Positions 25,671 through 37,280 of a stretch of 64,000 bases of DNA are shown here, in pieces. Origin of the DNA: Propionivibrio dicarboxylicus (GTDB lineage: Bacteria; Pseudomonadota; Gammaproteobacteria; Burkholderiales; Rhodocyclaceae); the NCBI GenBank assembly GCA_945902805.1, contig CAMDMZ010000010.1:1-64000 (forward strand), read 5' to 3'. The notes under the pieces were generated by a model. It did not search any database. It saw nothing but the letters and a program-made list of their open reading frames with translations, and was not told the origin of the DNA. The position numbers were made by a program, and so were the translations under genes. How positions within the stretch are numbered: position 1 is the stretch's first letter; each line of letters opens with the position of its first letter.

Positions 25671-26864
25671 ATGAACCGCGACCTCTCTCTCTTGCAGCCC
25701 TACCCGTTCGAAAAGCTGCGCCAACTATTCAGCGCCGTCTCGCCAGCACCGACTTTTCGCGAAATCAAGCTCTCAATCGGCGAACCCCAGCACGCCACGC
25801 CGCCCTTCATTCAGAAGGCGCTGGCCGACAATCTGGCTGGACTCGCCAACTACCCGACCACGCAAGGCAGCGACGCCCTGCGCCAAGCCATCGCCACCTG
25901 GGCGACCCGGCGCTACGCCATTCCAGCGCTGGATTTTGCGACCCAGGTGCTGCCGGTCAACGGTTCGCGCGAAGCCTTGTTCTCGTTCGCCCAGACCGTC
26001 ATTGACCGCACCCGAGCCAACGCCAAGGTCGTCTGTCCCAATCCCTTTTATCAAATCTACGAAGGCGCCGCCTTTCTCGCCGGTGCCGAGCCGGTCTTCC
26101 TCAATAATCTGCCCGAACACGATTTCGAAATGGAATGGGCCACGCTGCCCGAATCGGTCTGGCGCGACGTGCAACTGGTCTACGTCTGCTCGCCGGGCAA
26201 CCCGACGGGCAAGGTGCTGGGGCTTGAATCGTGGAAAACCCTGTTCGAGCTCTCCGACCGTCACGGCTTCGTTATCGCCTCGGACGAGTGCTACTCCGAA
26301 ATCTACTTCGATGAAGCGCATCCACCTCTGGGCGGTCTGACGGCGGCGAAACTACTCGGACGCGATGACTATCGCAACCTGGTCATGTTCTCCAGCCTGT
26401 CCAAGCGCTCGAACGTACCGGGCATGCGTTCCGGTTTTGTCGCCGGAGATGCCCGGCTGATCAAACAGTTCCTGCTTTATCGCACCTATCATGGCAGCGC
26501 GATGTGCCCGTCGGTCCAAGCGGCCAGCGTCGCCGCCTGGCAAGACGAAAGCCATGTGCGCGACAATCGTCGCATGTATGTCGAAAAGTTTCACCATGTC
26601 ACGCCGGTCATCGCCCGCCACCTCGATACCCGGATTCCTGACGCCGGTTTTTATCTGTGGGCAAAAACACCGATTCCAGACACCGAGTTTGCCGCGCGTT
26701 TGTTGGCCGAAAAAAACGTCATCGTCCTGCCCGGCAGCTTTCTGGCCCGTGAAGCCAACGGCGTCAATCCGGGCAGCAGCTTCATCCGCGTTGCCCTGGT
26801 CGCCAATCACGACGAATGCCGCGAGGCCGCCACCCGTATTGCCGACTTCTGCCTGTCCCTTTAA
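25671..26864 (+). CDS. dapC: Succinyldiaminopimelate aminotransferase (DapC-type)
   Basis: LQPYPFEKLRQLF, LSIGEPQHATP, CSPGNPTGKV, SSLSKRSNVPGMRSGF; next to dapD. Confidence 0.9.
   Translation: MNRDLSLLQPYPFEKLRQLFSAVSPAPTFREIKLSIGEPQHATPPFIQKALADNLAGLANYPTTQGSDALRQAIATWATRRYAIPALDFATQVLPVNGSREALFSFAQTVIDRTRANAKVVCPNPFYQIYEGAAFLAGAEPVFLNNLPEHDFEMEWATLPESVWRDVQLVYVCSPGNPTGKVLGLESWKTLFELSDRHGFVIASDECYSEIYFDEAHPPLGGLTAAKLLGRDDYRNLVMFSSLSKRSNVPGMRSGFVAGDARLIKQFLLYRTYHGSAMCPSVQAASVAAWQDESHVRDNRRMYVEKFHHVTPVIARHLDTRIPDAGFYLWAKTPIPDTEFAARLLAEKNVIVLPGSFLAREANGVNPGSSFIRVALVANHDECREAATRIADFCLSL
25732..25758 (-). repeat. 26-bp dispersed repeat, copy 6
   Basis: gcgccgtctcgccagcaccgacttttc inside dapC, read as AVSPAPTF. 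Confidence 0.9.
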
Positions 26865-26891
26865 CTTCATTTTTCCGAGAAAGACCATCAC

Positions 26892-27710
26892 ATGTCCGAC
26901 ATCCAGCAGATCATCGACCAAGCGTGGGAAGATCGCGCCAACCTGAAACCCGGTACCGCGCCGGCTCGCGTCGGTGATGCCGTCGACCACGTGCTCGCCG
27001 GATTGGACGCCGGAACCCTGCGGGTTGCGGAACGCATCGATGGTGACTGGGTCACGCACCAGTGGATCAAGAAGGCCGTCCTGCTCTCGTTCCGCCTCGA
27101 AGACAACCGCGTCATGGACGGCGGTGCGCTGCGCTACTTCGACAAGGTGCCCACCAAGTTTGCCGATTACGACACGCATCGCTTCAACAACGGTGGCTTT
27201 CGTGTCGTGCCGGGCGCCGTGGTGCGTCGCGGTAGCTTCATCGCCCCTAGCGTTGTCCTGATGCCCAGCTTCGTAAATATCGGTGCCTATGTCGGCGAAG
27301 GCACCATGGTTGACACCTGGGCCACCGTCGGCTCTTGTGCGCAAATCGGCAAACATGTGCACCTTTCTGGCGGTGTCGGCATTGGCGGCGTGCTCGAACC
27401 GCTGCAGGCCAACCCGACCATCATTGGCGACAACTGCTTCGTCGGTGCGCGCTCCGAAGTCGTCGAAGGCGTCATCGTGGAAGACAACTGCGTCATTTCG
27501 ATGGGCGTGTTTATCGGCCAGAGCACGAAAATTTTCGACCGCGCCACCGGTGAAATTAGCTATGGCCGCGTACCCGCCGGATCGGTCGTTGTCAGCGGCA
27601 GCCTGCCCTCCAAGGACGGCAGCTACAGCCTCAATTGCGCGGTAATTGTGAAGAAGGTCGACGCGCAAACCCGATCCAAGACCAGCATCAACGAGCTGCT
27701 GCGCGACTAA
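26892..27710 (+). CDS. dapD: Tetrahydrodipicolinate N-succinyltransferase
   Basis: Hexapeptide repeats: [46 protein letters not shown]. Confidence 0.96.
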   Translation: MSDIQQIIDQAWEDRANLKPGTAPARVGDAVDHVLAGLDAGTLRVAERIDGDWVTHQWIKKAVLLSFRLEDNRVMDGGALRYFDKVPTKFADYDTHRFNNGGFRVVPGAVVRRGSFIAPSVVLMPSFVNIGAYVGEGTMVDTWATVGSCAQIGKHVHLSGGVGIGGVLEPLQANPTIIGDNCFVGARSEVVEGVIVEDNCVISMGVFIGQSTKIFDRATGEISYGRVPAGSVVVSGSLPSKDGSYSLNCAVIVKKVDAQTRSKTSINELLRD

Positions 27711-27735
27711 GCACAACACTCGACAGGAGATTGCC

Positions 27736-28902
27736 ATGGGTACGATGGAAAAGCTGTTCACGCTGATGTCGGAAAAGAACGCGACGGACCTTTTTCTGTC
27801 GTGTGGCGCGCCGATTACCATCAAAATCAACGGCAACTCGATCCCGGTCAATCCGACGCTCCTCGATTCCAGCACCGTTCATAGCCTGCTAACCGAGATC
27901 CTGAATGAAAAGCAATTGGCAGAACTGCTGGAAACCAAGGAGCTGCAGGCCCGCGCGGTGGTGCCCAATGTCGGCGTATTCCGGCTGTCCTGTTTTTTCC
28001 AGCGCGGCACGGAAGCCATGGTTGCTCGTTATATCCCGACCGAAATTCCGAAGTTCGACACGCTAGGTCTACCGCCAGTGCTCAAGGACGTGATCATGGA
28101 GAAGCGCGGGCTGGTGCTCATGGTGGGCGCCACTGGCTCGGGCAAGTCCACCACGCTCACCTCCATGCTGGACTACCGTAACGAGAACGTATCCGGGCAC
28201 ATACTTACGCTGGAAGATCCGCTGGAGTTTCTGTTCAAAAACAAGAAATCCATCGTCAACCAGCGTGAAATTGGCAACGATACCAAGGCCTACCAGATTG
28301 GGTTGAAAAACGCCCTTCGGCAGGCTCCGGATGTCATTTTCATCGGCGAAATTCGTGACAAGGAAACCATGTCGCAGGCGATTGCCTACGCCCAGTCTGG
28401 TCACCTCTGTATCGCCACTCTGCACGCCAACAACAGTTACCACGCCATGAGCCGGGTCATCAGCTTTTATCCCCTCGACAACCGCCCAGCACTGTTGGCC
28501 GACCTCTCCGTGACCTTGAAATGTGTGATCTCGCAACGCCTAGTCAAAAAGCCCAACGGCTCGCGGATACCGGCCGTGGAAGTGTTGCTCAACTCACGCC
28601 ATATCGCCGAACTGATCGAAAAAGGCGAAATCAGCGAAATTAAGGACGCCATGGAAAAGTCCATGGTTCCAGGTGCGCAAACCTTTGAGCAATCGCTGGT
28701 CGATCTCTATCGCAAGGGTTTGATCACGCTCGACGAGGCGCTGAGCAATGCCGACTCAGCCAACAATCTGCAACAGGTCATCAACAATACCGCTGCAGCT
28801 GCCGATCCGGCAACGAGCACTGCGCCCGCCGAACAAACCCGCTCCGTGGCGCCGGGCACCTCGTTCAGCGAATTCACGCTCAAGCTGGACGCGGATCAAT
28901 AA
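27736..28902 (+). CDS. pilU: Type IV pilus retraction ATPase PilU-like
   Basis: [54 protein letters not shown]. Confidence 0.88.
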   Translation: MGTMEKLFTLMSEKNATDLFLSCGAPITIKINGNSIPVNPTLLDSSTVHSLLTEILNEKQLAELLETKELQARAVVPNVGVFRLSCFFQRGTEAMVARYIPTEIPKFDTLGLPPVLKDVIMEKRGLVLMVGATGSGKSTTLTSMLDYRNENVSGHILTLEDPLEFLFKNKKSIVNQREIGNDTKAYQIGLKNALRQAPDVIFIGEIRDKETMSQAIAYAQSGHLCIATLHANNSYHAMSRVISFYPLDNRPALLADLSVTLKCVISQRLVKKPNGSRIPAVEVLLNSRHIAELIEKGEISEIKDAMEKSMVPGAQTFEQSLVDLYRKGLITLDEALSNADSANNLQQVINNTAAAADPATSTAPAEQTRSVAPGTSFSEFTLKLDADQ

Positions 28903-30029
28903 TGTCGGTCCTTGCACTTGCCCGGGAACTGATCGCCCGCCCCTCGGTCACGCCGACAGATGCCGGCTGCCTGGATTTTCTCGCCCAACGCTTGGCACCG
29001 CTGGGTTTTGACATCGAACGCATCGATGCCGGCGGCGTCTCCAATCTCTGGGCTCGTCGCGGACAAACGGGGCGACTGATCTGCTTTGCCGGCCACACCG
29101 ACGTCGTCCCGACCGGGCCGCTCGACGCATGGACCTCGCCTCCGTTCGAACCCACACTACGCGACGGCTACCTCTATGGACGCGGTGCGGCCGACATGAA
29201 AAGTTCGATTGCCGCGTTCGTCGTAGCAATCGAACGCCTGCTCGCCCGCTACCCGGTTAGCACCGACTCCCTGGCCCTGCTTCTGACCTCCGATGAAGAA
29301 GGCGATGCGGTTGATGGCACGGTGCGCGTCGTCGAAGCGCTCAAAGCGCGCAACCAAATCATCGACTTCTGCATCGTTGGCGAACCCACCTGCGTCGATC
29401 GCCTGGGCGATACGGTCAAGAACGGTCGCCGAGGCTCGCTTTCCGCGACCCTGATCGTCAAAGGTGTCCAGGGCCACGTTGCCTACCCCCATCTGGTCAA
29501 AAATCCGGTCCATCTCGCCGCCCCCGCCCTGGCTGAACTGGCGGCAACCGAATGGGACCAGGGCAACGAATTTTTCCCGCCGACCAGCTTTCAGATTTCG
29601 AATGCCCACGCCGGCACCGGTGCTGGCAATGTCGTGCCCGGCAACTTCGAAATCATGTTCAATTTCCGCTTCTCGACCGCCAGTACAGTCGATGGCCTGC
29701 AATCCCGCGTGCATACCCTGCTCGACCGCCACGGCCTTGAATACGAGATTCGCTGGACCCTCGGCGCCAAGCCATTTCTTACCTCACGCGGTGAGCTTTC
29801 CAACGCGATTGCCGGGGCGATTCAAGAGGTAACGACCATCAGCACCGAACTTTCGACCACCGGTGGCACCTCTGATGGCCGTTTCATTGCGGATATCTGC
29901 CCGCAATTGGTCGAATTCGGCCCAGTCAATGCCAGCATCCACAAGATCGACGAATGCGTTGCGGTTGCCGACTTGGAACCACTGGCAAAAATCTACGAAC
30001 TCACTGTCGAACGCCTGCTTTCAGCATGA
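28902..30029 (+). CDS. dapE: Succinyl-diaminopimelate desuccinylase
   Basis: [50 protein letters not shown]. Confidence 0.96.
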   Translation: MSVLALARELIARPSVTPTDAGCLDFLAQRLAPLGFDIERIDAGGVSNLWARRGQTGRLICFAGHTDVVPTGPLDAWTSPPFEPTLRDGYLYGRGAADMKSSIAAFVVAIERLLARYPVSTDSLALLLTSDEEGDAVDGTVRVVEALKARNQIIDFCIVGEPTCVDRLGDTVKNGRRGSLSATLIVKGVQGHVAYPHLVKNPVHLAAPALAELAATEWDQGNEFFPPTSFQISNAHAGTGAGNVVPGNFEIMFNFRFSTASTVDGLQSRVHTLLDRHGLEYEIRWTLGAKPFLTSRGELSNAIAGAIQEVTTISTELSTTGGTSDGRFIADICPQLVEFGPVNASIHKIDECVAVADLEPLAKIYELTVERLLSA

Positions 30030-30925
30030 ACAACGCCATCGATGAATTACTGACCGTCCGCGACTGGCTGCGCTGGGCCGTCAGTCGCTTTGAAGAAGCG
30101 CAGTTGTTCTACGGCCACGGCACCGACAACGTTTACGATGAAGCAGTGTGGTTGATTCTCGCCACCCTGAAACTCCCCCGCGATCGTCTGGAGCCCTTTC
30201 TCGATGCCCGCCTGACGCGCAACGAACGGCTCGCGGTCCTGAACGTAGTCCAGCAACGCACCGCCCGCCGTCTTCCCACCGCCTACCTGACACAAGAAGC
30301 CTGGCTCGGCCCGTTTCGCTTTTATGTCGACGAACGCGTGATTGTCCCGCGCTCCTATTTCGCCGAACTGCTCGAAAACGGCTTTTCACCCTGGATTGAC
30401 GATGCCGCAGATGTCACGACCGCGCTCGATCTGTGTACCGGCTCGGGCTGCCTGGCCATCATCATGGCGCATGTATTTCCCCATGCCCGCATCGACGCCA
30501 TCGACTTGTCACCCGACGCCTTGTCCATCGCACAACGCAATATCGCCGACTACGACCTCGACGACCAGATCGAGGCGATTCAATCTGATCTATTCGCCGG
30601 CGTACCCGACCGACGTTACGACCTAATCATCAGCAACCCGCCTTACGTCACCGCCGAGGCCATGGCCGCACTACCGCCCGAATATCGGCATGAACCGGTG
30701 CTGGCGCTGGCCGCCGGAGCCGATGGACTGGATGTGGTGCGGCGAATTTTGGCCGCTGCTCCGGATCATCTGCAACCCGGTGGCGTGCTCGCCATCGAGG
30801 TGGGACACAATCGCGACATCGTCGATGCCGCATTTCCCGACTTGCCGCTCACCTGGGTAGATACCGAATCCGCCGAAGGCAAGATTTTCCTGGTCAGGCG
30901 CGAGGATTTATTGGCTTTGTCGTAA
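30026..30925 (+). CDS. prmB: Ribosomal protein L3 glutamine methyltransferase
   Basis: [40 protein letters not shown]. Confidence 0.93.
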   Translation: MNNAIDELLTVRDWLRWAVSRFEEAQLFYGHGTDNVYDEAVWLILATLKLPRDRLEPFLDARLTRNERLAVLNVVQQRTARRLPTAYLTQEAWLGPFRFYVDERVIVPRSYFAELLENGFSPWIDDAADVTTALDLCTGSGCLAIIMAHVFPHARIDAIDLSPDALSIAQRNIADYDLDDQIEAIQSDLFAGVPDRRYDLIISNPPYVTAEAMAALPPEYRHEPVLALAAGADGLDVVRRILAAAPDHLQPGGVLAIEVGHNRDIVDAAFPDLPLTWVDTESAEGKIFLVRREDLLALS

Positions 30926-31091
30926 ACCGGCTCGCTGACGTTTATGAATCGGCACCGCTGATGATGAAGCAATGCGAAGGTGCAAATGGGTCCGCCACTT
31001 CTAATTCGTCACTCAACGCGGACAGCCCAACAGCTGCGCCCTTGACGATAAATCCATCTTCACAAAACCACCGCTAAGAAGGGAAACCGAC

Positions 31092-31793
31092 ATGACACTC
31101 AAAGCATGGCTATGCAACCTAATAAACTATCAGCCAGGTCGGGACGAGCACCGCGATCACAAGATTGAGATGCGTGGAAAATTTGCCGAAATCCGTGAAA
31201 TGGGCGGCAAGTTTGCCGATATCAGAAAAATGAGCGCCAAGTTCGACACATGCAAGATCGATCCGTTCGCACCGCCGCAGCGAGAGGCGGCTACCACTGA
31301 CAAGAATTCGGCAGAGCAACGATTTTCCCGCCGTGCCACACCCGAATCGGACACCCATCAGCTCGCCGCGATCATGGAGGCGCTGGCCCGCGAAAGCCGG
31401 ATGTACATGGCCGAATATACCGAAGTAATGCGGATGGAACGGGAGTTCGACGATCGTCTGGCCAAGCGCACGACCTCCATCATTCGCATCAGTGTGTTTG
31501 CCTTGGTGATGCTGGGCGCGGCCATGCTGTTACTGATCTATTCCTTGACCTCCAATTTGAATGCCATCACCGGGCACACAAAGGAAATGTCCGAGAATAT
31601 GGTCAGCATGCGCGCAGACATGACGGAAATGACCAAATACATGGGCGGAGTGGGCCAAGACCTGACGCTCGTAACCCGGAATCTGGAGAACATGAACCAG
31701 CAAATCTGGGTCATGAATGGGCAGATGAATCATATGACAAAGGATGTCAATACGATGTCCGCGCCTATGCGGATGTTCCCCTTCCGACCCTGA
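31092..31793 (+). CDS. Hypothetical membrane protein with N-terminal decapeptide repeat and Met-rich coiled coil
   Basis: One strong TM (IIRISVFALVMLGAAMLLLIYSL); repeated GKFA(E/D)IR(E/K)MG. Confidence 0.7.
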   Translation: MTLKAWLCNLINYQPGRDEHRDHKIEMRGKFAEIREMGGKFADIRKMSAKFDTCKIDPFAPPQREAATTDKNSAEQRFSRRATPESDTHQLAAIMEALARESRMYMAEYTEVMRMEREFDDRLAKRTTSIIRISVFALVMLGAAMLLLIYSLTSNLNAITGHTKEMSENMVSMRADMTEMTKYMGGVGQDLTLVTRNLENMNQQIWVMNGQMNHMTKDVNTMSAPMRMFPFRP

Positions 31794-31936
31794 GAACGTG
31801 TTTTGAAAGTTACTGCGCGGCCGAATAGCGGCGTTGCGCGGTGCTCGGAATCCTCATGTACTCAAGTACATTCCGGTTCCTGTGCTCCGTGCGCCTTGCT
31901 CTTCGGCCTGCTCGCTACACTTTCAAAACACGTTCT
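31793..31936. repeat. 144-bp imperfect palindromic element with 18-bp perfect terminal inverted repeats (MITE/REP-like)
   Basis: agaacgtgttttgaaagt ... actttcaaaacacgttct; centre tgtact-ca-agtaca. Confidence 0.75.
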
Positions 31937-32009
31937 GAGCGGATTCATAACGCAGCGTTTGAAAAAGTATCGGGCGTGATCCGGTATTTTCGCTCGGTGA
32001 CTGGTCCGC

Positions 32010-32038
32010 AAAAAAGTCGGTGCTGGCGAGACGGCGAA
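32010..32038 (+). repeat. 26-bp dispersed repeat, copy 7 (intergenic)
   Basis: aaaaaagtcggtgctggcgagacggcgaa. Confidence 0.9.
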
Positions 32039-32162
32039 GTGTCGGTGGTTTCGATGATGCACCTTGTGCTTGGCGAGGTATTGCCTGTTATCTCGCGCCC
32101 GGCTTAATGGAACCCCCGAACCTACGACCTGACTCAGTCAGCAATGCCCTATCTACTCGCCG

Positions 32163-32217
32163 CTACCCTTCCGGCTGAAGCTGTTTTCGGTACTCAAACA
32201 GCTACGCCGAAGGGTAG
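32163..32217. terminator. Imperfect hairpin downstream of the diheme cytochrome gene
   Basis: ctacccttccggctgaagctgttt ... aaacagctacgccgaagggtag. Confidence 0.45.
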
Positions 32218-32231
32218 ATGATGTGAAGAGG

Positions 32232-32864
32232 TCAGCGTTGAGGTTTCGCCTGTTGTTTTGCGAATGACGTTGAGGCTTTCGAAATCATGAACTCGATCGC
32301 CAGTTTGACTTCTGCGTCGCTGATCGTGGCCAGACCACCCCGAGACGGCATTTTGTTGTGGCCGTTGACTGCGCTCGCAATCAGTCCATCCATACCCTTT
32401 TCCATCCGGGCTCCCCAAGCCTTGGCATCACCCGTCTTGGGGGCACCGTCCTTGCCTGTCGCATGACACTCCTGGCAACGCTTGGCATACAAATCCTTGC
32501 CTGTGAATTTTGGAATGGCCATTGATGTATTCATCCCCTCACTCGCTGCACTCTTGGGCGTGATCATGTAAATGATGGCCCGGCTAAGCTCGATGTCGGT
32601 CGCCTTTATCTCGCCGCCGTGGGCGGGCATACCACGGTATCCCTGAACCGCATGGGTTGTCAGTGTCTTGATGCCTTGCGCCATCCTTGGGCCCCAAGCT
32701 GCCAGATCACCAATCTTCGGTGCGCCATCCTTACCTGTTTCATGGCACGAAGTACAGACTGCTTTGACCACCTCGGCACCGGTCCGATCTTTTGCCGCAA
32801 AAGCGCTGCTTGTCATGATCACGAGAACAGAGCTCATAGCAACCATACAGAAGGACTTATTCAT
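32232..32864 (-). CDS. Diheme c-type cytochrome (two cytochrome c5-like domains)
   Basis: Signal peptide MNKSFCMVAMSSVLVIMTSSAFA; CTSCH and CQECH in duplicated domains. Confidence 0.88.
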   Translation of the reverse strand: MNKSFCMVAMSSVLVIMTSSAFAAKDRTGAEVVKAVCTSCHETGKDGAPKIGDLAAWGPRMAQGIKTLTTHAVQGYRGMPAHGGEIKATDIELSRAIIYMITPKSAASEGMNTSMAIPKFTGKDLYAKRCQECHATGKDGAPKTGDAKAWGARMEKGMDGLIASAVNGHNKMPSRGGLATISDAEVKLAIEFMISKASTSFAKQQAKPQR

Positions 32865-33070
32865 ATTCCATACCTCATAAAGTGATCGCGGCTTGCGATA
32901 CCTGAAGCCGCCAGATCGACCTGTGTAGGTGATGATCTGCCGACCGCAAGACCGGTACAACAAGCAACATAAAAAATCCCAATGGCACCATACCGCCAAC
33001 TCGATTTGTATCCATCGGTTGGAGAATGACTCCGACGAGGACAAGATAATCACAGCTTGAACGGTATGTT

Positions 33071-33084
33071 TTGATCCCGGTCAA
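33071..33084. promoter_or_regulatory. FNR/ANR-like box in divergent cytochrome/ferredoxin promoter region
   Basis: TTGAT-CCCG-GTCAA, 9/10 to TTGAT-N4-ATCAA. Confidence 0.45.
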
Positions 33085-33181
33085 CAGTTGTGTTGTTCAT
33101 GTGTGGCAGCATCCACAGTCAAGTCTTTTGGGCCACCTGCCCAGCCTAGACGCAATTCATTATCCATACAGGAGAACGACT

Positions 33182-34276
33182 GTGGCCAGCAACGAGAAAA
33201 CCTCTACCGATCCGGGCAGGCAGGCCGAATCCGAATGTCCGGTGCAACCGGCATCGGCCGACCCGTCCAAGGCAGTTATGACAACAACCCGGCGCGACTT
33301 TCTCAAGCAGGGCGGCATGCTCAGCATGTCGTCGCTGATGGGCACCGCAGCGCTGATGACCCAGTCGGACGATGCCCATGCGTCCATTGAGTGGGCCGAG
33401 CACTTCCAGAAAAACTATCGCCTGATGACTCAGGAAGAAAAAGCGGAAGCCAAGGCGCGGCTCGAGCGGCGATATTCCGGCGAATACGGCAAGCAGGTGA
33501 CGGTCGATACCACCGAGGCACAGCCTGGTGTGCTCATGGGCTACGCCCTGAATATCCGCAAGTGTATCGGCTGCCGCCGTTGCGTACATGCCTGCGTTGC
33601 CGAGAACAACCAGTCGCGCGGCAAGAATCGACCCGGCGAAAAGATCGAATGGATCCAGGTGCTACGCATGGAGCGCGGCAAGTTCGAAAAAGAGAAGATG
33701 GATCATGGCTATCCTGAAGGGCTGGGCATTCAGGTCGGCGGCAATGCTTACACCCCGGCCGGCCAGGTGCTCGAAGGCCAGTACCACTACAACCCGGAAA
33801 AGGTTCCCGAGGAAGATGCCAACTACATGCCGATCGCCTGCATGCAGTGCGAAAAGCCGCCTTGCGTCAAGGTTTGCCCGGTACGTACCACGTATCGTGA
33901 AGGCGACGGCGTGGTCGTCATCGACTACAACTGGTGCATCGGTTGCAAGATGTGTATGAATGCCTGCCCCTACTGGGCGCGCCGCTTCAATCTCACCACG
34001 CCGGTGCTACCGAAAGAAGAGATGAACCCGGTCACTCACTATCTGGGTAACCGGCCGCGATTCCGTGGTGTGGTCGAGAAATGCCATTGGTGCCTGCAAC
34101 GCAGCCGCCATGGCCGTTATCCGGCCTGCGTCGAGGTATGCCCGGTGGGTGCTCGCAAGTTCGGCAACCTGCTCGACCCGGAAAGCGAAGTGAGCAAGAT
34201 CCTGCAGCGGAAGAACGTCTTCCGCCTCAAGGCCGAGCTCAATACCTTCCCGAAATTCTTTTACTTCTACGATTGA
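33182..34276 (+). CDS. TAT-exported 4x[4Fe-4S] ferredoxin subunit (NrfC/DsrO-like)
   Basis: TTRRDFLKQGG TAT motif; CIGCRRCVHAC, CMQCEKPPCVKVCP, CIGCKMCMNACP, CHWCLQRSRHGRYPACVEVCP; GTG start with RBS aggaga. Confidence 0.87.
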   Translation: MASNEKTSTDPGRQAESECPVQPASADPSKAVMTTTRRDFLKQGGMLSMSSLMGTAALMTQSDDAHASIEWAEHFQKNYRLMTQEEKAEAKARLERRYSGEYGKQVTVDTTEAQPGVLMGYALNIRKCIGCRRCVHACVAENNQSRGKNRPGEKIEWIQVLRMERGKFEKEKMDHGYPEGLGIQVGGNAYTPAGQVLEGQYHYNPEKVPEEDANYMPIACMQCEKPPCVKVCPVRTTYREGDGVVVIDYNWCIGCKMCMNACPYWARRFNLTTPVLPKEEMNPVTHYLGNRPRFRGVVEKCHWCLQRSRHGRYPACVEVCPVGARKFGNLLDPESEVSKILQRKNVFRLKAELNTFPKFFYFYD

Positions 34277-34287
34277 GGAGCCGGACC

Positions 34288-35508
<1,221 letters not shown>

Positions 35509-35518
35509 GGCCAAGATC

Positions 35519-36340
35519 ATGAAAAAACTAACTACTATTGCGACGGTCCTCGCCCTCTGTGCTGGCGGACTTTACGCCGTCATCGCCGCAGAAAAAGCGG
35601 CCGAACAACCGGCCCCCGAAGCCGCCAAGGAACCGTTGGTCTGTTTCGAGAGCCGCAAGGGCGCATCGGAAGTTACTCAGCGTGACATCAAGCCCGGCTG
35701 GCCCAACGTCAAGTGCTCGCCCACCACCGGAGCGGCGCTCTGGTACGGCGATCCGTTCGACGGCACCGTGCCGATGGGCAAGATGCCCCTGCTCGACAAG
35801 ATCCCGGAAGGGCACGCCCTCGTCAAGCCGCGCACCGAAAAACTTGCGCTGATGCCCATGTGCGGTACGGCTTGCCATAACGGCGTTGGTCCGACCTTCA
35901 CGCCGCCAACCCTGCCAAAGGACAAGAAGCCTACGCCGATTCCGACCATGGCTGCTATGGTTCCGGATCTTGCGAACTTCCAGCATGGCCGCGAACGAAT
36001 CTGGTGTCTCGATTGTCACCACGCCACCAAGCGCAACATGCTGATCGACAATTTCGGCGATCCGGTTAGCTTCGACCAGCCGCAGTTGTTGTGCGGCAAG
36101 TGTCACGGCGACAAACTGCGCGACTGGCGCGACGGCATCCACGGCAAGCGTATCGGCGAATTTGCCAGCGATGGCAAGAAGCGCTGGTTCACCTGTACCG
36201 AGTGCCATAACCCGCACAATGTTCAGGATGGTCACCGCAACAAGGGCTTCATCCAGCTGCAACCCGAGCCGTCGCCGCAGTTGCCGAGAGGCTTTGCGAA
36301 TGCGGATCACGAAAAGGTGCATCCGATTCCGCAGCACTGA
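35519..36340 (+). CDS. Tetraheme c-type cytochrome
   Basis: Signal peptide; CGTACH, CLDCH, CGKCH, CTECH. Confidence 0.85.
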   Translation: MKKLTTIATVLALCAGGLYAVIAAEKAAEQPAPEAAKEPLVCFESRKGASEVTQRDIKPGWPNVKCSPTTGAALWYGDPFDGTVPMGKMPLLDKIPEGHALVKPRTEKLALMPMCGTACHNGVGPTFTPPTLPKDKKPTPIPTMAAMVPDLANFQHGRERIWCLDCHHATKRNMLIDNFGDPVSFDQPQLLCGKCHGDKLRDWRDGIHGKRIGEFASDGKKRWFTCTECHNPHNVQDGHRNKGFIQLQPEPSPQLPRGFANADHEKVHPIPQH

Positions 36341-36371
36341 TGGCCGATTCGACTGAAAAGCCCAGTCCAGT

Positions 36372-36400
36372 CCGGGGCGACCCCACGTGGGTCGCCCCGG
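36372..36400. terminator. GC-rich 12-bp stem hairpin after the tetraheme cytochrome
   Basis: ccggggcgaccc-cacgt-gggtcgccccgg. Confidence 0.6.
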
Positions 36401-36495
36401 CGCTGACGCGGGATGAAAAAACCCGAAATGTCGGCAAAACCCCGGTTTTCTTTGGCCCACCGCTGGCGATTCTGACCGAAGGCCAGAAGAACACG

Positions 36496-36768
36496 ATGGA
36501 GATCAGCGGGGTGCTTAACCGTACCGCTGAGCGCTATCTGGAAATCCGCCGTCGCCACGGTATTGCACTCACCGAACCGGAACAAAAGTGCATCGCCCAC
36601 ATCTGCAACATCGGCTTTATGTCCGCCCTGGAAATTGAGGAATTACCCTTCGAGGTAAGTCTCACGAAATTCGAATGCGAAGGGCTGGACAAGGTGGCAC
36701 TCCAAAAGAAACTAGAAGCGGCCAGCTTCGTCGACCTCGTCGTCGTCGTCGAATCACTCGGCTTCTAA
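36496..36768 (+). CDS. Small hypothetical protein
   Basis: Internal start MEISGVLNRTAERYLEIRRRHG placed after the hairpin; upstream ORF extension spans the hairpin and is unlikely. Confidence 0.5.
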   Translation: MEISGVLNRTAERYLEIRRRHGIALTEPEQKCIAHICNIGFMSALEIEELPFEVSLTKFECEGLDKVALQKKLEAASFVDLVVVVESLGF

Positions 36769-36789
36769 ACAAAACAAAAGGAACAGAGC

Positions 36790-37191
36790 ATGACGCCCAA
36801 TCGCGTTGAATGGGGCCTGCATTTCGCCGTTGGCCACGAGATTCTGGATCAGCAGCACCAGCAAATCCTGGCGCAATGCAATGTCCTGGCCGACCTGTGC
36901 GCGGCCGATGGCGGCAACAGCAGCGCCGACCTGGAATTCACCCAAGCCTTTGAACGGGCGATGACCCTGGCGCGCGAGCATTTCGTCGCCGAAGAAGCCC
37001 TGCTTGTCGCCCGCGCCTATCCGGAAATTGAGGACTACCGCTTCGAGACCGAGGAATACGCCTACCTCGCCGCAGAGATCGCCACGACGGAAAACTTCGA
37101 CAAGATCGAACTGCAGCGATTCCTGTCGTTGTGGTGGGTTGGCCACATCCTCGATGCCGCCAAGCAGCAGTCGCCCTACTTCAGCGCCTGA
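36790..37191 (+). CDS. Hemerythrin-like protein with incomplete metal-ligand set
   Basis: WGLHFAVGHEILDQQHQQIL, REHFVAEEALL, WWVGHILDAAK. Confidence 0.8.
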   Translation: MTPNRVEWGLHFAVGHEILDQQHQQILAQCNVLADLCAADGGNSSADLEFTQAFERAMTLAREHFVAEEALLVARAYPEIEDYRFETEEYAYLAAEIATTENFDKIELQRFLSLWWVGHILDAAKQQSPYFSA

Positions 37192-37280
37192 TCAGCAAAC
37201 CTCGAATCTCGCTGAGTTCACTGACCGCCAATGTGTTTCCCGCCGAAACCGCGTTGTCGGCGCCACAACACTCAAACCCG

